From: DASYSA01 sp036003885
GTDB lineage: Bacteria > Acidobacteriota > Blastocatellia > UBA7656
Assembly: GCA_036003885.1 (NCBI GenBank)
Contig: DASYSA010000498.1
Location: 1-24,627 of the forward strand
Direction of reading: 5' to 3'
Length of the DNA: 24,627 nucleotides
The notes below the pieces were generated by a model. The model searched no databases and was not told where the DNA came from. It saw only the letters and a list, made by a program, of their open reading frames with translations. The position numbers and the translations under genes were made by a program. Positions 14,275-22,900 of this stretch are shown piece by piece (position 1 is the stretch's first letter; every line of letters begins with the position of its first letter).

Positions 14275-15027
14275 ATGCTTCTTCCAATTTCAGATGACAA
14301 TACCGGCAGGCGATCCACGCCTTACGTTGTCTACACGATCATCGTCCTGAATGCCATTGTGTTCTTGTTCTTCCAGCAGGCAGGATCCGATAGCGGAGCG
14401 AGGTTCACCTATGGCTACGCGACCGTGCCTTACGAGATTACTCACAATCAGGACCTCGTACAGCCGCGGTTCATTCGAGGCGAGATCCCGCAGGCGCCGG
14501 GACCTTCGCCTATATACCTGACGATACTGGTCTCGATGTTCATGCACGGCTCGTGGATGCACATCCTGGGCAACATGCTCTACCTCTGGATATTCGGCGA
14601 CAACATCGAAGACGACTTCGGCCACGTGAGGTTCGGGATTTTCTATCTGCTCGCCGGAATTGCCGCAACGTTTGCTCAGATCGCCATTGACCCGGACTCA
14701 ATGATCCCCTCGCTTGGCGCGTCGGGCGCGATAGCAGGAGTGCTCGGCTCGTATCTGATAATGTTCCCTCGGAATCGGGTGCGAAACCTTTTGTTCCTGG
14801 GCTTCATCTTTACGACCGTGGAACTTCCAGCGGTGGTAGTGATTGGGTTTTGGATCGTCCTTCAGCTCATTGAACAGTATATGTCTTCTGTGTCCACCAC
14901 CGTCTCGCGCAGCGGAGGAGTCGCCTACATGGCGCACATAGGCGGGTTCGCTGCGGGTGCACTCATGACGTTCGTGTTCCGACGGCGACGAAAGAGCTAC
15001 GGTGGCTACGACTACTACGACCGATGA
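14275..15027 (+). CDS. Rhomboid-family intramembrane serine protease
   Basis: A 250-aa membrane protein with about six TM helices: 17-34, 81-108, 119-137, 147-165, 171-200 and 216-235. The catalytic dyad is present: Ser150 in GASGAIAG and His221 in AHIGGFAAG. The conserved FMHGSWMHILGNMLYLWIFG block (89-108) supplies the oxyanion His/Asn residues. The loop at 37-78 is polar and extracytoplasmic in the usual topology. The C-terminal tail is Arg/Tyr-rich (RRRRKSYGGYDYYDR). GAGGAG lies about 4 nt before ATG 14275. Substrates cannot be deduced. The stop is 19 nt before the ABC ATPase ATG, so the two are probably co-transcribed. Confidence 0.93.
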   Translation: MLLPISDDNTGRRSTPYVVYTIIVLNAIVFLFFQQAGSDSGARFTYGYATVPYEITHNQDLVQPRFIRGEIPQAPGPSPIYLTILVSMFMHGSWMHILGNMLYLWIFGDNIEDDFGHVRFGIFYLLAGIAATFAQIAIDPDSMIPSLGASGAIAGVLGSYLIMFPRNRVRNLLFLGFIFTTVELPAVVVIGFWIVLQLIEQYMSSVSTTVSRSGGVAYMAHIGGFAAGALMTFVFRRRRKSYGGYDYYDR

Positions 15028-15046
15028 ATGTTAGAAGCAGTCTCTT

Positions 15047-15817
15047 ATGATACTACTGGACAATCTGACCAAGGCTTATGGTGAAACGCTGGCTGTGGAC
15101 CATGTAAGCCTGACGATTCCTTCGGGACAGTTGGTTGGCTATCTCGGCCCGAACGGAGCGGGCAAGTCAACCACAGTCAAGATGCTCACGGGAATGATGG
15201 CCCAGACATCAGGCCGCGCTGAAATCTATGGTCTCGATACGCAGCGCGACAACACTGAGGTAAAGCGCATAACCGGCTACGTCCCTGAGTCGGGTGCGGT
15301 CTATGAGACGTTGACCGGCCGCGAGTATCTGGAAATGGTGGGCCGGCTATATGGCATGGATGACGCGGTCATCAAAGATCGCATATTGAAGTTTGCGGAC
15401 TTCTTCGAGTTGAGTGCCGACACCCTGAATCGTAAGCTGTTGTCGGCCTACTCGAAGGGCATGCGCCAAAAGGTGGTGATATCGGCGGGCCTGATCCACA
15501 ACCCTCGAGTCATCTTCTTCGATGAGCCTCTCAACGGCCTCGACGCCAGCACTCAACTGATGTTCAAGACCTTGATAAAGAACCTGGCGGCCGAAGGAAA
15601 GACCATCTTCTACTGCTCTCACCTTCTGGACGTGGTCGAGCGCACCTGCGACCGAATAGTAATCATAGATCAGGGGCGGGTCGTCGCGGATGGCACTCTG
15701 GCCGAACTCCAGGCCTCCAGCGGGGAAGGATCGCTGGAGCGAATCTTCAACAAGCTAACCGCACACACCGACCTGGAGGAACGGGCCGAAGAGTTCTCGC
15801 GGACGTTCGCGTTCTGA
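15047..15817 (+). CDS. ABC-2 type transporter ATP-binding protein
   Basis: A 256-aa nucleotide-binding subunit with Walker A GPNGAGKST (34-42), Q-loop region, signature YSKGMRQKV in place of the standard LSGGQ (the variant common in ABC-2/CcmA-type ATPases), Walker B VIFFDEPLNGLD and H-loop FYCSH. It is paired with the permease that follows. The substrate is unknown; relatives move drugs, polysaccharides or lipids, or act in sporulation-like and gliding systems. The gene starts 19 nt after the rhomboid stop. The Shine-Dalgarno is weak (gaag). The stop is followed directly by a heptamer hairpin array that separates it from its permease. Confidence 0.93.
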   Translation: MILLDNLTKAYGETLAVDHVSLTIPSGQLVGYLGPNGAGKSTTVKMLTGMMAQTSGRAEIYGLDTQRDNTEVKRITGYVPESGAVYETLTGREYLEMVGRLYGMDDAVIKDRILKFADFFELSADTLNRKLLSAYSKGMRQKVVISAGLIHNPRVIFFDEPLNGLDASTQLMFKTLIKNLAAEGKTIFYCSHLLDVVERTCDRIVIIDQGRVVADGTLAELQASSGEGSLERIFNKLTAHTDLEERAEEFSRTFAF

Positions 15818-15818
15818 G

Positions 15819-15905
15819 AACGCGTTTTACGTTTTGCGTTTTGCGTTTTGCGTTTCGGTTCGTAGCGAGAACGTAAGACGCCAAACGTAAAACGTAAAAC
15901 GTTTT
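15819..15905. repeat. Heptamer hairpin array between ABC ATPase and permease genes
   Basis: The left arm (15819-15855) is a run of gcgtttt/acgtttt heptamers. The right arm (about 15872-15902) is the complement-type aaacgta, aaacgta, aaacg, giving a long imperfect hairpin. The right arm is followed directly by six T residues (gtttttt, to 15907), so the RNA resembles an intrinsic terminator placed inside the operon. The permease ATG begins 4 nt after the T-run. Confidence 0.75.
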
Positions 15906-15911
15906 TTCCTT

Positions 15912-17618
15912 ATGAGTCTTCGCAGCTTCACTTATCGGGCCCTTGAACGACACGGCATAGACGGCAGACAGTTGTTTGCTCTGTTCTCCGTCTACTTCCG
16001 ACAAGACGTGCGCGGCGGCAAGGCATTCACTCAGTTTCGCGCCAAAGAATACGTCACCGCCAACCGCGCGCTCTTAGTCATAGTCGGATCGTACGTGTTC
16101 ATAGGTGTAGTGCTGGGAATGGCCGCCTTCACCAGGGCCGACGTGTTCGTCTTTTCAGCCCTGATGCTGACCTTCACCCTGTTCATCGTCGCGCTTGCCA
16201 TTCTCTCCGAGGCGGGGAATGTTCTGTTCAACGAGAACGAAGGCGACATTATCGGCCACCTCCCCATTTCGCCTCGTACTCTTTTCGCCGCCAAGATACT
16301 CAACCTTCTCTCCTTCACAATGCTGCTCGGCGCGGCGGCGAACCTCTTCCCGACAATCGCCGGCATCTGGGCCTCGGGATCTAATCTGCTATTCGTAGTG
16401 GCGCATACGGCGTCGGCGGCGTTGGTATCGATGTTTGCAACCGGGCTCGTCGTCGTGAGCTACGGGTTGTTGATGCGATATGTGAACAGGGAGCGATTCG
16501 ACAACATCGTGGCCTATGGGCAGGTGATTCTGGTGTTGTTCTTCATGCTCGGCTCCAGGGTATTCCCCCGGGTTCTGGGGGCTGAATCCCTGGCCGGATC
16601 TCCGGGCTTCCGCTGGTACTTCATACTCTGTCCGCCGGCGTGGTTCTCAGGCGTGGCAATGCTGGTCATGGGAAAGATCGACACCGGATCGCTTCTTCTC
16701 GCCGGGCTTGCGCTCGGGTCATTGATCCTGCTGGGCGCGGTTGCCTTCAGAAAGATTGCCGGCGGCTACTCTTCATTCATGTCCAGCCTGGCGTATGGGC
16801 CCGAGAGGAGAACAACGGCGCCTCAAACTAGTGCCAACGGGGCAATGGATCCCCTGCGAGAGGGGCTTCTCAAGCGAATGATCTATTCGAGACTGGTGCG
16901 GCGGCCGGTTGAACGCGCCGTATTCGACCTGGTGATGATATACCTCAGGCGAAATCGAGAGATCAAAGTGAGACTCTACCCCTCGCTTGCCTACTTCCTG
17001 TTCTTCCCGCTGCTCGCGGTTTTCACGAGGGAGTTGGGTGATCCATTCATCGGTAGTGACGCGAGGTTCTACTCGCTGATCGGAGCGGCGATGATCCCTT
17101 TCGTTGGACTGACCGCGGTTGAGGGATTGATCTTCTCGGAGCATTACCAGGCGTCGCACATATTCCTGGTTGTGCCGATCGGGAGACTGGCAGACGTGCA
17201 TCGGGGCTTTAGAAAAGCGCTGCTGATCGCCGTTGCCGCTCCCGGGTATGCGGTGCTGTGTCTGCTCTACAGCGTGCTCTGGCGGAACCCGTGGCACGCT
17301 CTGCTGCTGCTCCTGCCGTGGATGATGATCACGCCGGTTGCGTTAATGATCCCCTTTCTGTTCCGCCAAATGCTGCCCCTGTCGCGGAAGTACCAGAAGG
17401 GCCAGCAGTCGGCGCGCAACATTACGTTGATGCTTCTGAGCTTCTTCGGCCTTTCGATTTTCGGCATCGCGCAAAGCGTCGCTATAAGCGACTATGTCCC
17501 ATACTGGAGTTTTCTGGCGGCCATTGCGGTGCTTTCTCCCGCTGCGCTGTTTGTGCTAGTCCGTATCAGTGGCGATGCCAGGCCGCTGGTTGCAACGGAC
17601 TCCGTCACCTCGTTTTAG
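15912..17618 (+). CDS. ABC-2 type transporter permease
   Basis: A 568-aa polytopic membrane protein with about 12 hydrophobic segments, seven in the first half (for example about 54-74, 77-98, 119-148, 155-184) and five or six in the second (about 360-545), joined by a cytosolic stretch near residues 290-350 that holds charged helices. The ATP-binding partner is directly upstream, and no periplasmic binding protein is present, as expected for an exporter. The N-terminal 50 residues are soluble and Arg/Phe-rich (MSLRSFTYRALERHG). There is no Shine-Dalgarno: the ATG at 15912 follows cgttttttcctt, the end of the hairpin array. Translation may depend on ATPase coupling or on an unstructured leader. 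Substrate unknown. Confidence 0.88.
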   Translation: MSLRSFTYRALERHGIDGRQLFALFSVYFRQDVRGGKAFTQFRAKEYVTANRALLVIVGSYVFIGVVLGMAAFTRADVFVFSALMLTFTLFIVALAILSEAGNVLFNENEGDIIGHLPISPRTLFAAKILNLLSFTMLLGAAANLFPTIAGIWASGSNLLFVVAHTASAALVSMFATGLVVVSYGLLMRYVNRERFDNIVAYGQVILVLFFMLGSRVFPRVLGAESLAGSPGFRWYFILCPPAWFSGVAMLVMGKIDTGSLLLAGLALGSLILLGAVAFRKIAGGYSSFMSSLAYGPERRTTAPQTSANGAMDPLREGLLKRMIYSRLVRRPVERAVFDLVMIYLRRNREIKVRLYPSLAYFLFFPLLAVFTRELGDPFIGSDARFYSLIGAAMIPFVGLTAVEGLIFSEHYQASHIFLVVPIGRLADVHRGFRKALLIAVAAPGYAVLCLLYSVLWRNPWHALLLLLPWMMITPVALMIPFLFRQMLPLSRKYQKGQQSARNITLMLLSFFGLSIFGIAQSVAISDYVPYWSFLAAIAVLSPAALFVLVRISGDARPLVATDSVTSF

Positions 17619-17625
17619 TAGAGAA

Positions 17626-17681
17626 GAATTGAGAATTGAGATTTGCTCCATTCTTCATTATCCATTCTCATTTTCAATTCT
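17626..17681. repeat. AT-rich inverted heptamer repeat after the permease gene
   Basis: Just after the permease stop (17616-17618) gaattgagaattgag (17626-17640) is followed by its approximate complement, tctcattttcaattct (17666-17681), with attcttcattatcc between. A second GC-richer tract, aacgcgaaacgacaaacg, begins at 17731 and continues to 17760. The first could act as a terminator for the ABC operon. No gene lies in 17619-17826 and no preQ1 riboswitch consensus is seen upstream of queF. Confidence 0.5.
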
Positions 17682-17826
17682 GCTTACGCGACTGCTACAC
17701 TCCCTTTGCTGCAAATCCCAACTGACGAGGAACGCGAAACGACAAACGCGAAACGTCGTTCCTGAAACCTGGCCTTGCCGGGCCAGTCTAAAACCTCTCC
17801 CCAGGGAGGGGCGAAGGGAGACGAAG

Positions 17827-18249
17827 ATGTCAACAGAGATGCTGGAGCAATCCGGTCTCGTCATAGAAGAGACGCCGCCGCAGACCCTGAATCTCTATCC
17901 GCTCGAGACATTCGCCTACAAGTACCCTGGCAAGGAGATCAAAATCTCCTTCTCGTGTCCCGAGTTCACAGCGATCTGCCCCTTCTCGGATTTTCCCGAT
18001 TTCGCCACCATCAACCTCGACTATGTGCCTAACCAGCTCTGCGTAGAGCTGAAGTCGCTGAAGTTGTATATAAACTCGTTCCGGACGGTTAAGATGTTTC
18101 ACGAGCACGTCATCAACCGCATACTCGAAGACTTCGTGCGAGCATGTGACCCTCTGGCGGCCGACATAGAGGGCGACTTCCACGTGCGTGGCAATATCAA
18201 GACTGTGATCCGCGCGTCGTACAAACGCGGCGCACAGAACGCGCAGTAG
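17827..18249 (+). CDS. queF: NADPH-dependent 7-cyano-7-deazaguanine reductase (QueF)
   Basis: Reduces preQ0 to preQ1 in the queuosine tRNA-modification pathway. The 140-aa length matches the short unimodular QueF type (T-fold). The catalytic Cys is C51 in FTAICPFSDFPDF and the proton-donor Asp is D58. The QueF motif region reads ELKSLKLYINSFR, followed by HEHVINRILEDF, which supplies the substrate-binding His-Glu. The usual PVTGQPDF loop is PFSDFPDF here, a modest variation. GGGAG lies 7 nt before ATG 17827; a longer in-frame ORF from 17569 overlaps the permease end and repeat tract and is rejected. No queC, queD or queE is present in the window. The 106-aa gene follows 24 nt later. Confidence 0.94.
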   Translation: MSTEMLEQSGLVIEETPPQTLNLYPLETFAYKYPGKEIKISFSCPEFTAICPFSDFPDFATINLDYVPNQLCVELKSLKLYINSFRTVKMFHEHVINRILEDFVRACDPLAADIEGDFHVRGNIKTVIRASYKRGAQNAQ

Positions 18250-18273
18250 TCGGACCAGGAGAATGGCCGAACT

Positions 18274-18594
18274 ATGGAGATGGAGAAGTCCTACTACGTA
18301 GTGAGCTTCAAGCCCTCTTACTTTGAGTTAGTCAGGACTCGGATCTCACCAGCGCTCTGCAGCCTTGTGGCTGCTGAACCGGATGAGCTGCTGGCGGAAC
18401 GCATTGTCATAGCCATAACTCAGGGAGGATTCGGGCAGGATATCATCGACGACGAGCGACAGGCTAAAGAACGCTTTCTCGAATACCTGTTCGGCGCCAG
18501 TGGGATCGACTTACCGCGATCCGAAGACGCGTTCGACGAGTATTTCAACCTCGAGCGCGCTCATGAATTCATCGATCTCGACGATGAAGGGTGA
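18274..18594 (+). CDS. Hypothetical acidic protein (106 aa)
   Basis: I do not recognise this protein. It is acidic, especially at the C-terminus (about 80-106, rich in Asp and Glu, ending FIDLDDEG), with no signal peptide or TM helix. The N-terminal part (MEMEKSYYVVSFKPSYFELVRTRI) could be a beta strand and helix, and ITQGGFGQDIIDDERQAKERFLEYLF looks like a helical region. It starts 24 nt after queF with AGGAG about 12 nt upstream of the first ATG; the second ATG (18280) is an equally possible start. Location and spacing suggest co-transcription with queF. The stop is directly followed by a heptamer array. A role in tRNA modification would be guilt by association only. Confidence 0.7.
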   Translation: MEMEKSYYVVSFKPSYFELVRTRISPALCSLVAAEPDELLAERIVIAITQGGFGQDIIDDERQAKERFLEYLFGASGIDLPRSEDAFDEYFNLERAHEFIDLDDEG

Positions 18595-18596
18595 GG

Positions 18597-18720
18597 ACGT
18601 TTTGCGTTTTACGTTTTGCGTTTTACGTTCCTGCAGCACCTGGTTGGTGCGGTTAACGATTTCATCACTGTAACGCAAAACGTAAAACGCCAAACGTAAA
18701 ACGTAAAACGCCAAACGTAT
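18597..18720. repeat. Second array of the gcgtttt heptamer family, inverted arms
   Basis: The left arm (about 18599-18631) is gttttgc/gttttac heptamers. The right arm (about 18673-18720) is aacgcaaaacgtaaaacg and its continuation. They flank a 40-bp unique centre. The unit is the same as in the array at 15819-15905, 2.8 kb away, but the centres differ. The left arm begins 3-4 nt after the stop of the 106-aa gene, and the right arm ends 6 nt before the ATG of the glycosylase gene, which has no Shine-Dalgarno. Confidence 0.8.
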
Positions 18721-18725
18721 TCCCT

Positions 18726-19628
18726 ATGGAAATCTCAATCGCAACGCCATCAGATTTCAGCTTTAAACGCACCGTGATGAGTCACGGCTGGTACGACCTG
18801 CCGCCTTTCGAGTTCGACGACAAAACTCAGAAGTTGACGCGCGTTATCGATCTCGATGGCAATCGGCCGATCACTGTGACCGTCGCCGAGGGAAACCAAT
18901 CCGTCGTGGTCACTGCAGGACGCGCACTCGGCAAGCGCGCGAGCGAACGAGTAGTTCGCGACGTCCGCCATATGCTCAGGCTCGATGAGGACATGACTAC
19001 GTTCTATGAAGCGGTGCGACGGGACCCGGAGTTTTCGTGGATTGCGACGTCGGGGGCAGGAAGAATGTTGCGGGGAGCGACGATCTTTGAAGACCTGGTA
19101 AAGATGATATGCACTACGAACTGTTCGTGGGCGTTGACGGACAAGATGGTGAACTCCTTGGTCGAGGCATTGGGTGTGAAATCGAACGACGGCCGCCGCG
19201 CGTTTCCGACGCCCGAGTCGATGGCTTCAGCGCCGGAGAAGTTCTATCGCGAGGTAGTACGCGCGGGTTATCGCGCGCCTTATTTGAAAGAACTGGCTGA
19301 ACTCGTCGTTGCGGGATCGCATGATGTCGAGGGATGGCTTTCAAGCGACCTGCCCACCGCCGAACTCATGCGTGAGATGAAGAAGGTCAAAGGCGTTGGC
19401 ACCTACGCGGCTGAGAACATGTTGAGGCTGGTGGGGCGCTACGACGGGTTGGCGCTCGATTCCTGGGTGCGGGCGAAGTTTGCCCGAACGAAAAACGGAG
19501 GCCGAAAGGCCTCAGACAAGAAAATCTCACGCTACTACCACCGGTTCGGCGAGTGGAGCGGTCTTGCATTCTGGTGTGACATGACTCGCGACTGGTTGGA
19601 ACAGGAAGAGGAGCGTAGCAAGTGGTGA
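18726..19628 (+). CDS. HhH-GPD DNA glycosylase (AlkA/OGG superfamily)
   Basis: A base-excision repair glycosylase of 300 aa. The N-terminal 1-90 would be the TBP-like AlkA/OGG N-domain. The HhH-GPD fold follows from about 115, with the hairpin VKGVGTYAAENML (221-233) and the catalytic Asp245 in GLALDSW. The position that is Lys in bifunctional OGG1 (GVGTK) is Tyr227 here, so monofunctional AlkA-like activity on alkylated bases is more likely than lyase activity. There is no C-terminal iron-sulfur Cys cluster. Family members are often annotated as 3-methyladenine DNA glycosylase. The start ATG 18726 lacks a Shine-Dalgarno because a repeat array runs almost to the ATG. The last codons (LEQEEERSKW) fall in the left arm of a hairpin whose loop holds the stop codon. 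Confidence 0.88.
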   Translation: MEISIATPSDFSFKRTVMSHGWYDLPPFEFDDKTQKLTRVIDLDGNRPITVTVAEGNQSVVVTAGRALGKRASERVVRDVRHMLRLDEDMTTFYEAVRRDPEFSWIATSGAGRMLRGATIFEDLVKMICTTNCSWALTDKMVNSLVEALGVKSNDGRRAFPTPESMASAPEKFYREVVRAGYRAPYLKELAELVVAGSHDVEGWLSSDLPTAELMREMKKVKGVGTYAAENMLRLVGRYDGLALDSWVRAKFARTKNGGRKASDKKISRYYHRFGEWSGLAFWCDMTRDWLEQEEERSKW

Positions 19629-19653
19629 TTCTCCGCTCTTCTCCTCCCTGTTC
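19599..19653 (+). terminator. Hairpin spanning the glycosylase stop codon
   Basis: gaacaggaagaggagcg (19599-19615) is approximately complementary to cgctcttctcctccctgttc (19634-19653), with the TGA stop (19626-19628) in the loop. There is no U-run. This is a possible factor-dependent or weak terminator, or another case of a spacer palindrome that extends into coding sequence. Confidence 0.4.
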
Positions 19654-19970
19654 TCTTGCCGCGGGTCGCTCGCAGTTTCTCTCCTGACCGCTTCGCCCCG
19701 ACCTTGCTCGGCACATCTCATTGTAATGTAAACTGTTGTAATCTCCACAAGTGAACCGTACAATTGCCTGTCCAATCGACCATTTCTTAACGCTGGGAAT
19801 GATGAGAGGACTCCGAACGTTTTGCCCCTGCCTTGTTAGAGTCGGGCGTCCAGGAGGATGTCTCAACCTCAGAACTAAGTGAGCCGCAGCGTACAGGCAC
19901 TGCGAGACTTCACACCGGCTAAGCTCAACGCAAAAGCCCGCTGATACACTTGCCGCGGAAAAGGTAAGCT
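19654..19970 (+). promoter_or_regulatory. Intergenic region with a candidate promoter for the hybrid kinase
   Basis: No gene is supported in these 317 bp. A sigma-70-like promoter is visible: TTGTAA (19736-19741), a 17-nt spacer, TACAAT (19759-19764). It would give a leader of about 200 nt to the kinase ATG. The leader contains ccaggaggatg (about 19850-19860), a good Shine-Dalgarno followed by an ATG, but that ATG opens only a short frame (MSQPQN, then stop). Confidence 0.45.
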
Positions 19971-22900
19971 ATGAGCAGCACGTATTGGCTGAGCGGCGCG
20001 GTCGGCAGGCTATACCGCCGTTACAGTTTCAGTCAGGTCTTCGTAGCCATCGGGGTTGTGGTGCTGATCGTCGGCGCATTCGTTGTGTCCGACCTGCGGC
20101 ACGCTAACCGTGACACGCGCGCGATGTACGCGGGCCTGGAGCAGGGCATGGACTCGATCAGCGAGTTGCAATACCAGGCCCAGGAAGCCCGCCGCAGCGC
20201 GCTCTACGCGCTCTCTACTACCGACAGCAACCTTCAGATCGACTATGTGGACCAATCGCGAATTGCCGACGCGCGAGTCAGTGCTCTGCTCGAGGAGCAG
20301 GTGCACGGCTCAGTGGACAACAACTTCGGCAGGCTGATCCAGACGCACTGGCAGGGTTACCTCAAGATCCGTGACCAGGTGATCTCGGACATCCTGGAAG
20401 GCAGCGTCGGCAGAGCCGTCGAGCGAGATCTGCGCGAGGGCGCCCCGGCCTTTAGCCTTGTTCGAGACGATCTTCAACAACTCAAGCAGTTCTATAAACA
20501 GCGGGCTGGAGAGACCCTGGCGGCGATCTCAACAACCGGAAATCGATCACTGCTCAAGCTGGTGGTGATCATTCTCCTGACGCTGTTGTTTGCAAGTCTG
20601 GGCGTGCGGGTCCTACATCGCACTAAGGTCTCCGAGGCAACCAGCACGAGTGAAGCCCGCCTGCGCGAGGTCATCGAATCAACCGACGAAGGGATGTTCG
20701 CAATCGGCCGCGATGGGAGAGTGGACATCTGGAACGCGGCCGCCGAGAGAAATCTGGGCCGGAGCCGAGATCAGGTAGTTGGAAGAAAGTTGGAAGATGC
20801 GGTCCCCGAACTGGGTGCCACCCAACTGAGTATGGCAATCACCCAAACCATACTAAAGGGACTTCCTGTTGTAATTTCGGACCTTCACCTCGGCGGGGAT
20901 CGCACCGGGCGCACGCTGGAGGCCCGAGTCTTCCCATTCGAAGGGGGCGCAACCGTCTTCTTCAGCGATGTAACCGGCCGAAGGCGCGCGGAACAGGTCC
21001 TGCGTCAAAACGAAGCCCTCTTTCGCCTGATGGCCGACACCGCGCCGGTCTTGATCTGGATGTCGGATCCAAACAGGCGGCGCAACTATTTCAACAAAGG
21101 GTGGCTCGACTTTACCGCGCGCTCGCTGGAACAGGAGATGGGAGATGGCTGGGCCGAGGGAGTGCACCCGGACGACCTGCTGCGTTGCAGGCAGACCCAT
21201 ACTTCCGCCTTCGACGAGCAGCGCGGCTTCGATGTTGAGTACCGGCTCAGGCGCGCCGACGGCGAGCATAGATGGATTCTTGAGACCGGCATTCCGCGAT
21301 TCGAACTGGACGGCGCCTTCGCAGGCTACATCGGCTCCGCCATCGACATAAGCGAACGCAGGCGAGCCGAGACCGAAATGCAGACCGCGAAGGAAGCCGC
21401 AGAAGCGGCTACCAGAGCCAAATCTGAGTTCCTTGCCAACATGAGCCACGAGATTCGGACGCCGATGAATGCGGTCATTGGCATGACTGGCCTGTTGCTT
21501 GACACCGATCTGACAGCGGAGCAGCAGGACTTCGTCGAAACCGTACGCAACAGCGGTGATGCGCTGCTGACAATCATCAACGACATTCTGGACTTTTCCA
21601 AAATCGAGTCGGGCAAGCTGGAGCTGGAGCGCCACCCGTTCGACCTGCGCGACTGCATCGAAGGAGCGCTCGACCTGCTGGCGCCCCAGGCGAGCGAGAA
21701 ACGTATCGAACTGGCCTACACTATCGACGCCAACTCGCCCGCCACGCCGGTCGGCGACGTGACCCGCCTACGCCAGATACTGGTCAACCTGCTCAGCAAC
21801 GCACTGAAGTTCACCGACCACGGCGAAGTAGTGGTGTCATTAGAGTCACGTCCCCTTGAACAGTGTCAGGGCACGCCGGAACGGCAGCGTGAGAGTTCCG
21901 AACCGACGCCGCACTTTGAGTTGCACTTCTCGGTGGCTGACACCGGAATAGGGATTCCATTGGATCGGATCGGCCGGCTCTTCCAGTCCTTCAGCCAGGT
22001 CGATGCCTCAACCACTCGCAACTACGGAGGTACAGGATTGGGACTGGCCATCAGCAAACGCCTGGCCGAGCTGATGGGTGGCGCAATGTGGGTCGAGAGT
22101 GAAGTCGGCGCAGGATCAACATTTCACTTCACAATCGTCACCGGCTCCGCAACGAGCCAGACCCGGGTCTACCTTCTAGGCACGGAGCCCCAATTGGCCG
22201 GCCGCCGGCTCATGATCGTGGACGACAACGCCACCAACCGCCGGATACTGACAAGGCAGGCCGAGTCATGGGGAATGCTGACGCGTGCGGCCGCCGGCGC
22301 ATCCGACGCACTCCAATGGATCGTTCAGGGAGATCCGTTCGACCTGGCGATCCTGGATATGCAGATGCCCGAGATGGATGGTCTCCAGCTCGCTGCCGAG
22401 ATTCGCAACTACCGCAGCCCTGAGTCGCTGCCGTTGGTTATGCTCACCTCGATGGGTCAGCGAGACGACGTCGATAACACGGACAGGATCAACTTCGCAG
22501 CTCTCCTGCATAAGCCGATCAAACCCGCCCTTCTGTTCGAGACGTTGATCAGCGTAGTTGGCGATCAGTCGAATCAAGTTGGGCGAAGCCGGCCTCGCAT
22601 CGAAGTGGATAAGACGCTCGGCGAGCGATTGCCTCTTCACATACTCGTGGCTGAGGATAATGTGGTAAACCAAAAGGTCGCGCTGGCGATTCTGAAGCGC
22701 ATGGGGTACCGTGCCGATGTCGCCGGCAACGGGTTCGAGGTTCTCGACGCCCTCGGTCGCCAGCACTACGATGTCGTGCTGATGGACGTGCAGATGCCGG
22801 ATATGGACGGTCTGGAAGCCTCGAGGCAAATCTGCCGACGATGGACTAACCCCGGCAGGCCCAGAATCATCGCGATGACCGCCAACGTAATGCTCGGAGA

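Noticed and set aside
17569..17826. 86-residue N-terminal extension of QueF
   Set aside because: It overlaps the permease end and repeat tracts; ATG 17827 has a good Shine-Dalgarno and gives the normal unimodular QueF length.
17619..17826. preQ1 riboswitch upstream of queF
   Set aside because: I looked for the short aptamer hairpin with an A-rich tail and RBS overlap and did not find it; the leader holds repeats and a GC-rich hairpin only.
18597..18720. CRISPR array
   Set aside because: Units are 7 nt, contiguous and inverted, with no spacers of constant length and no cas genes.
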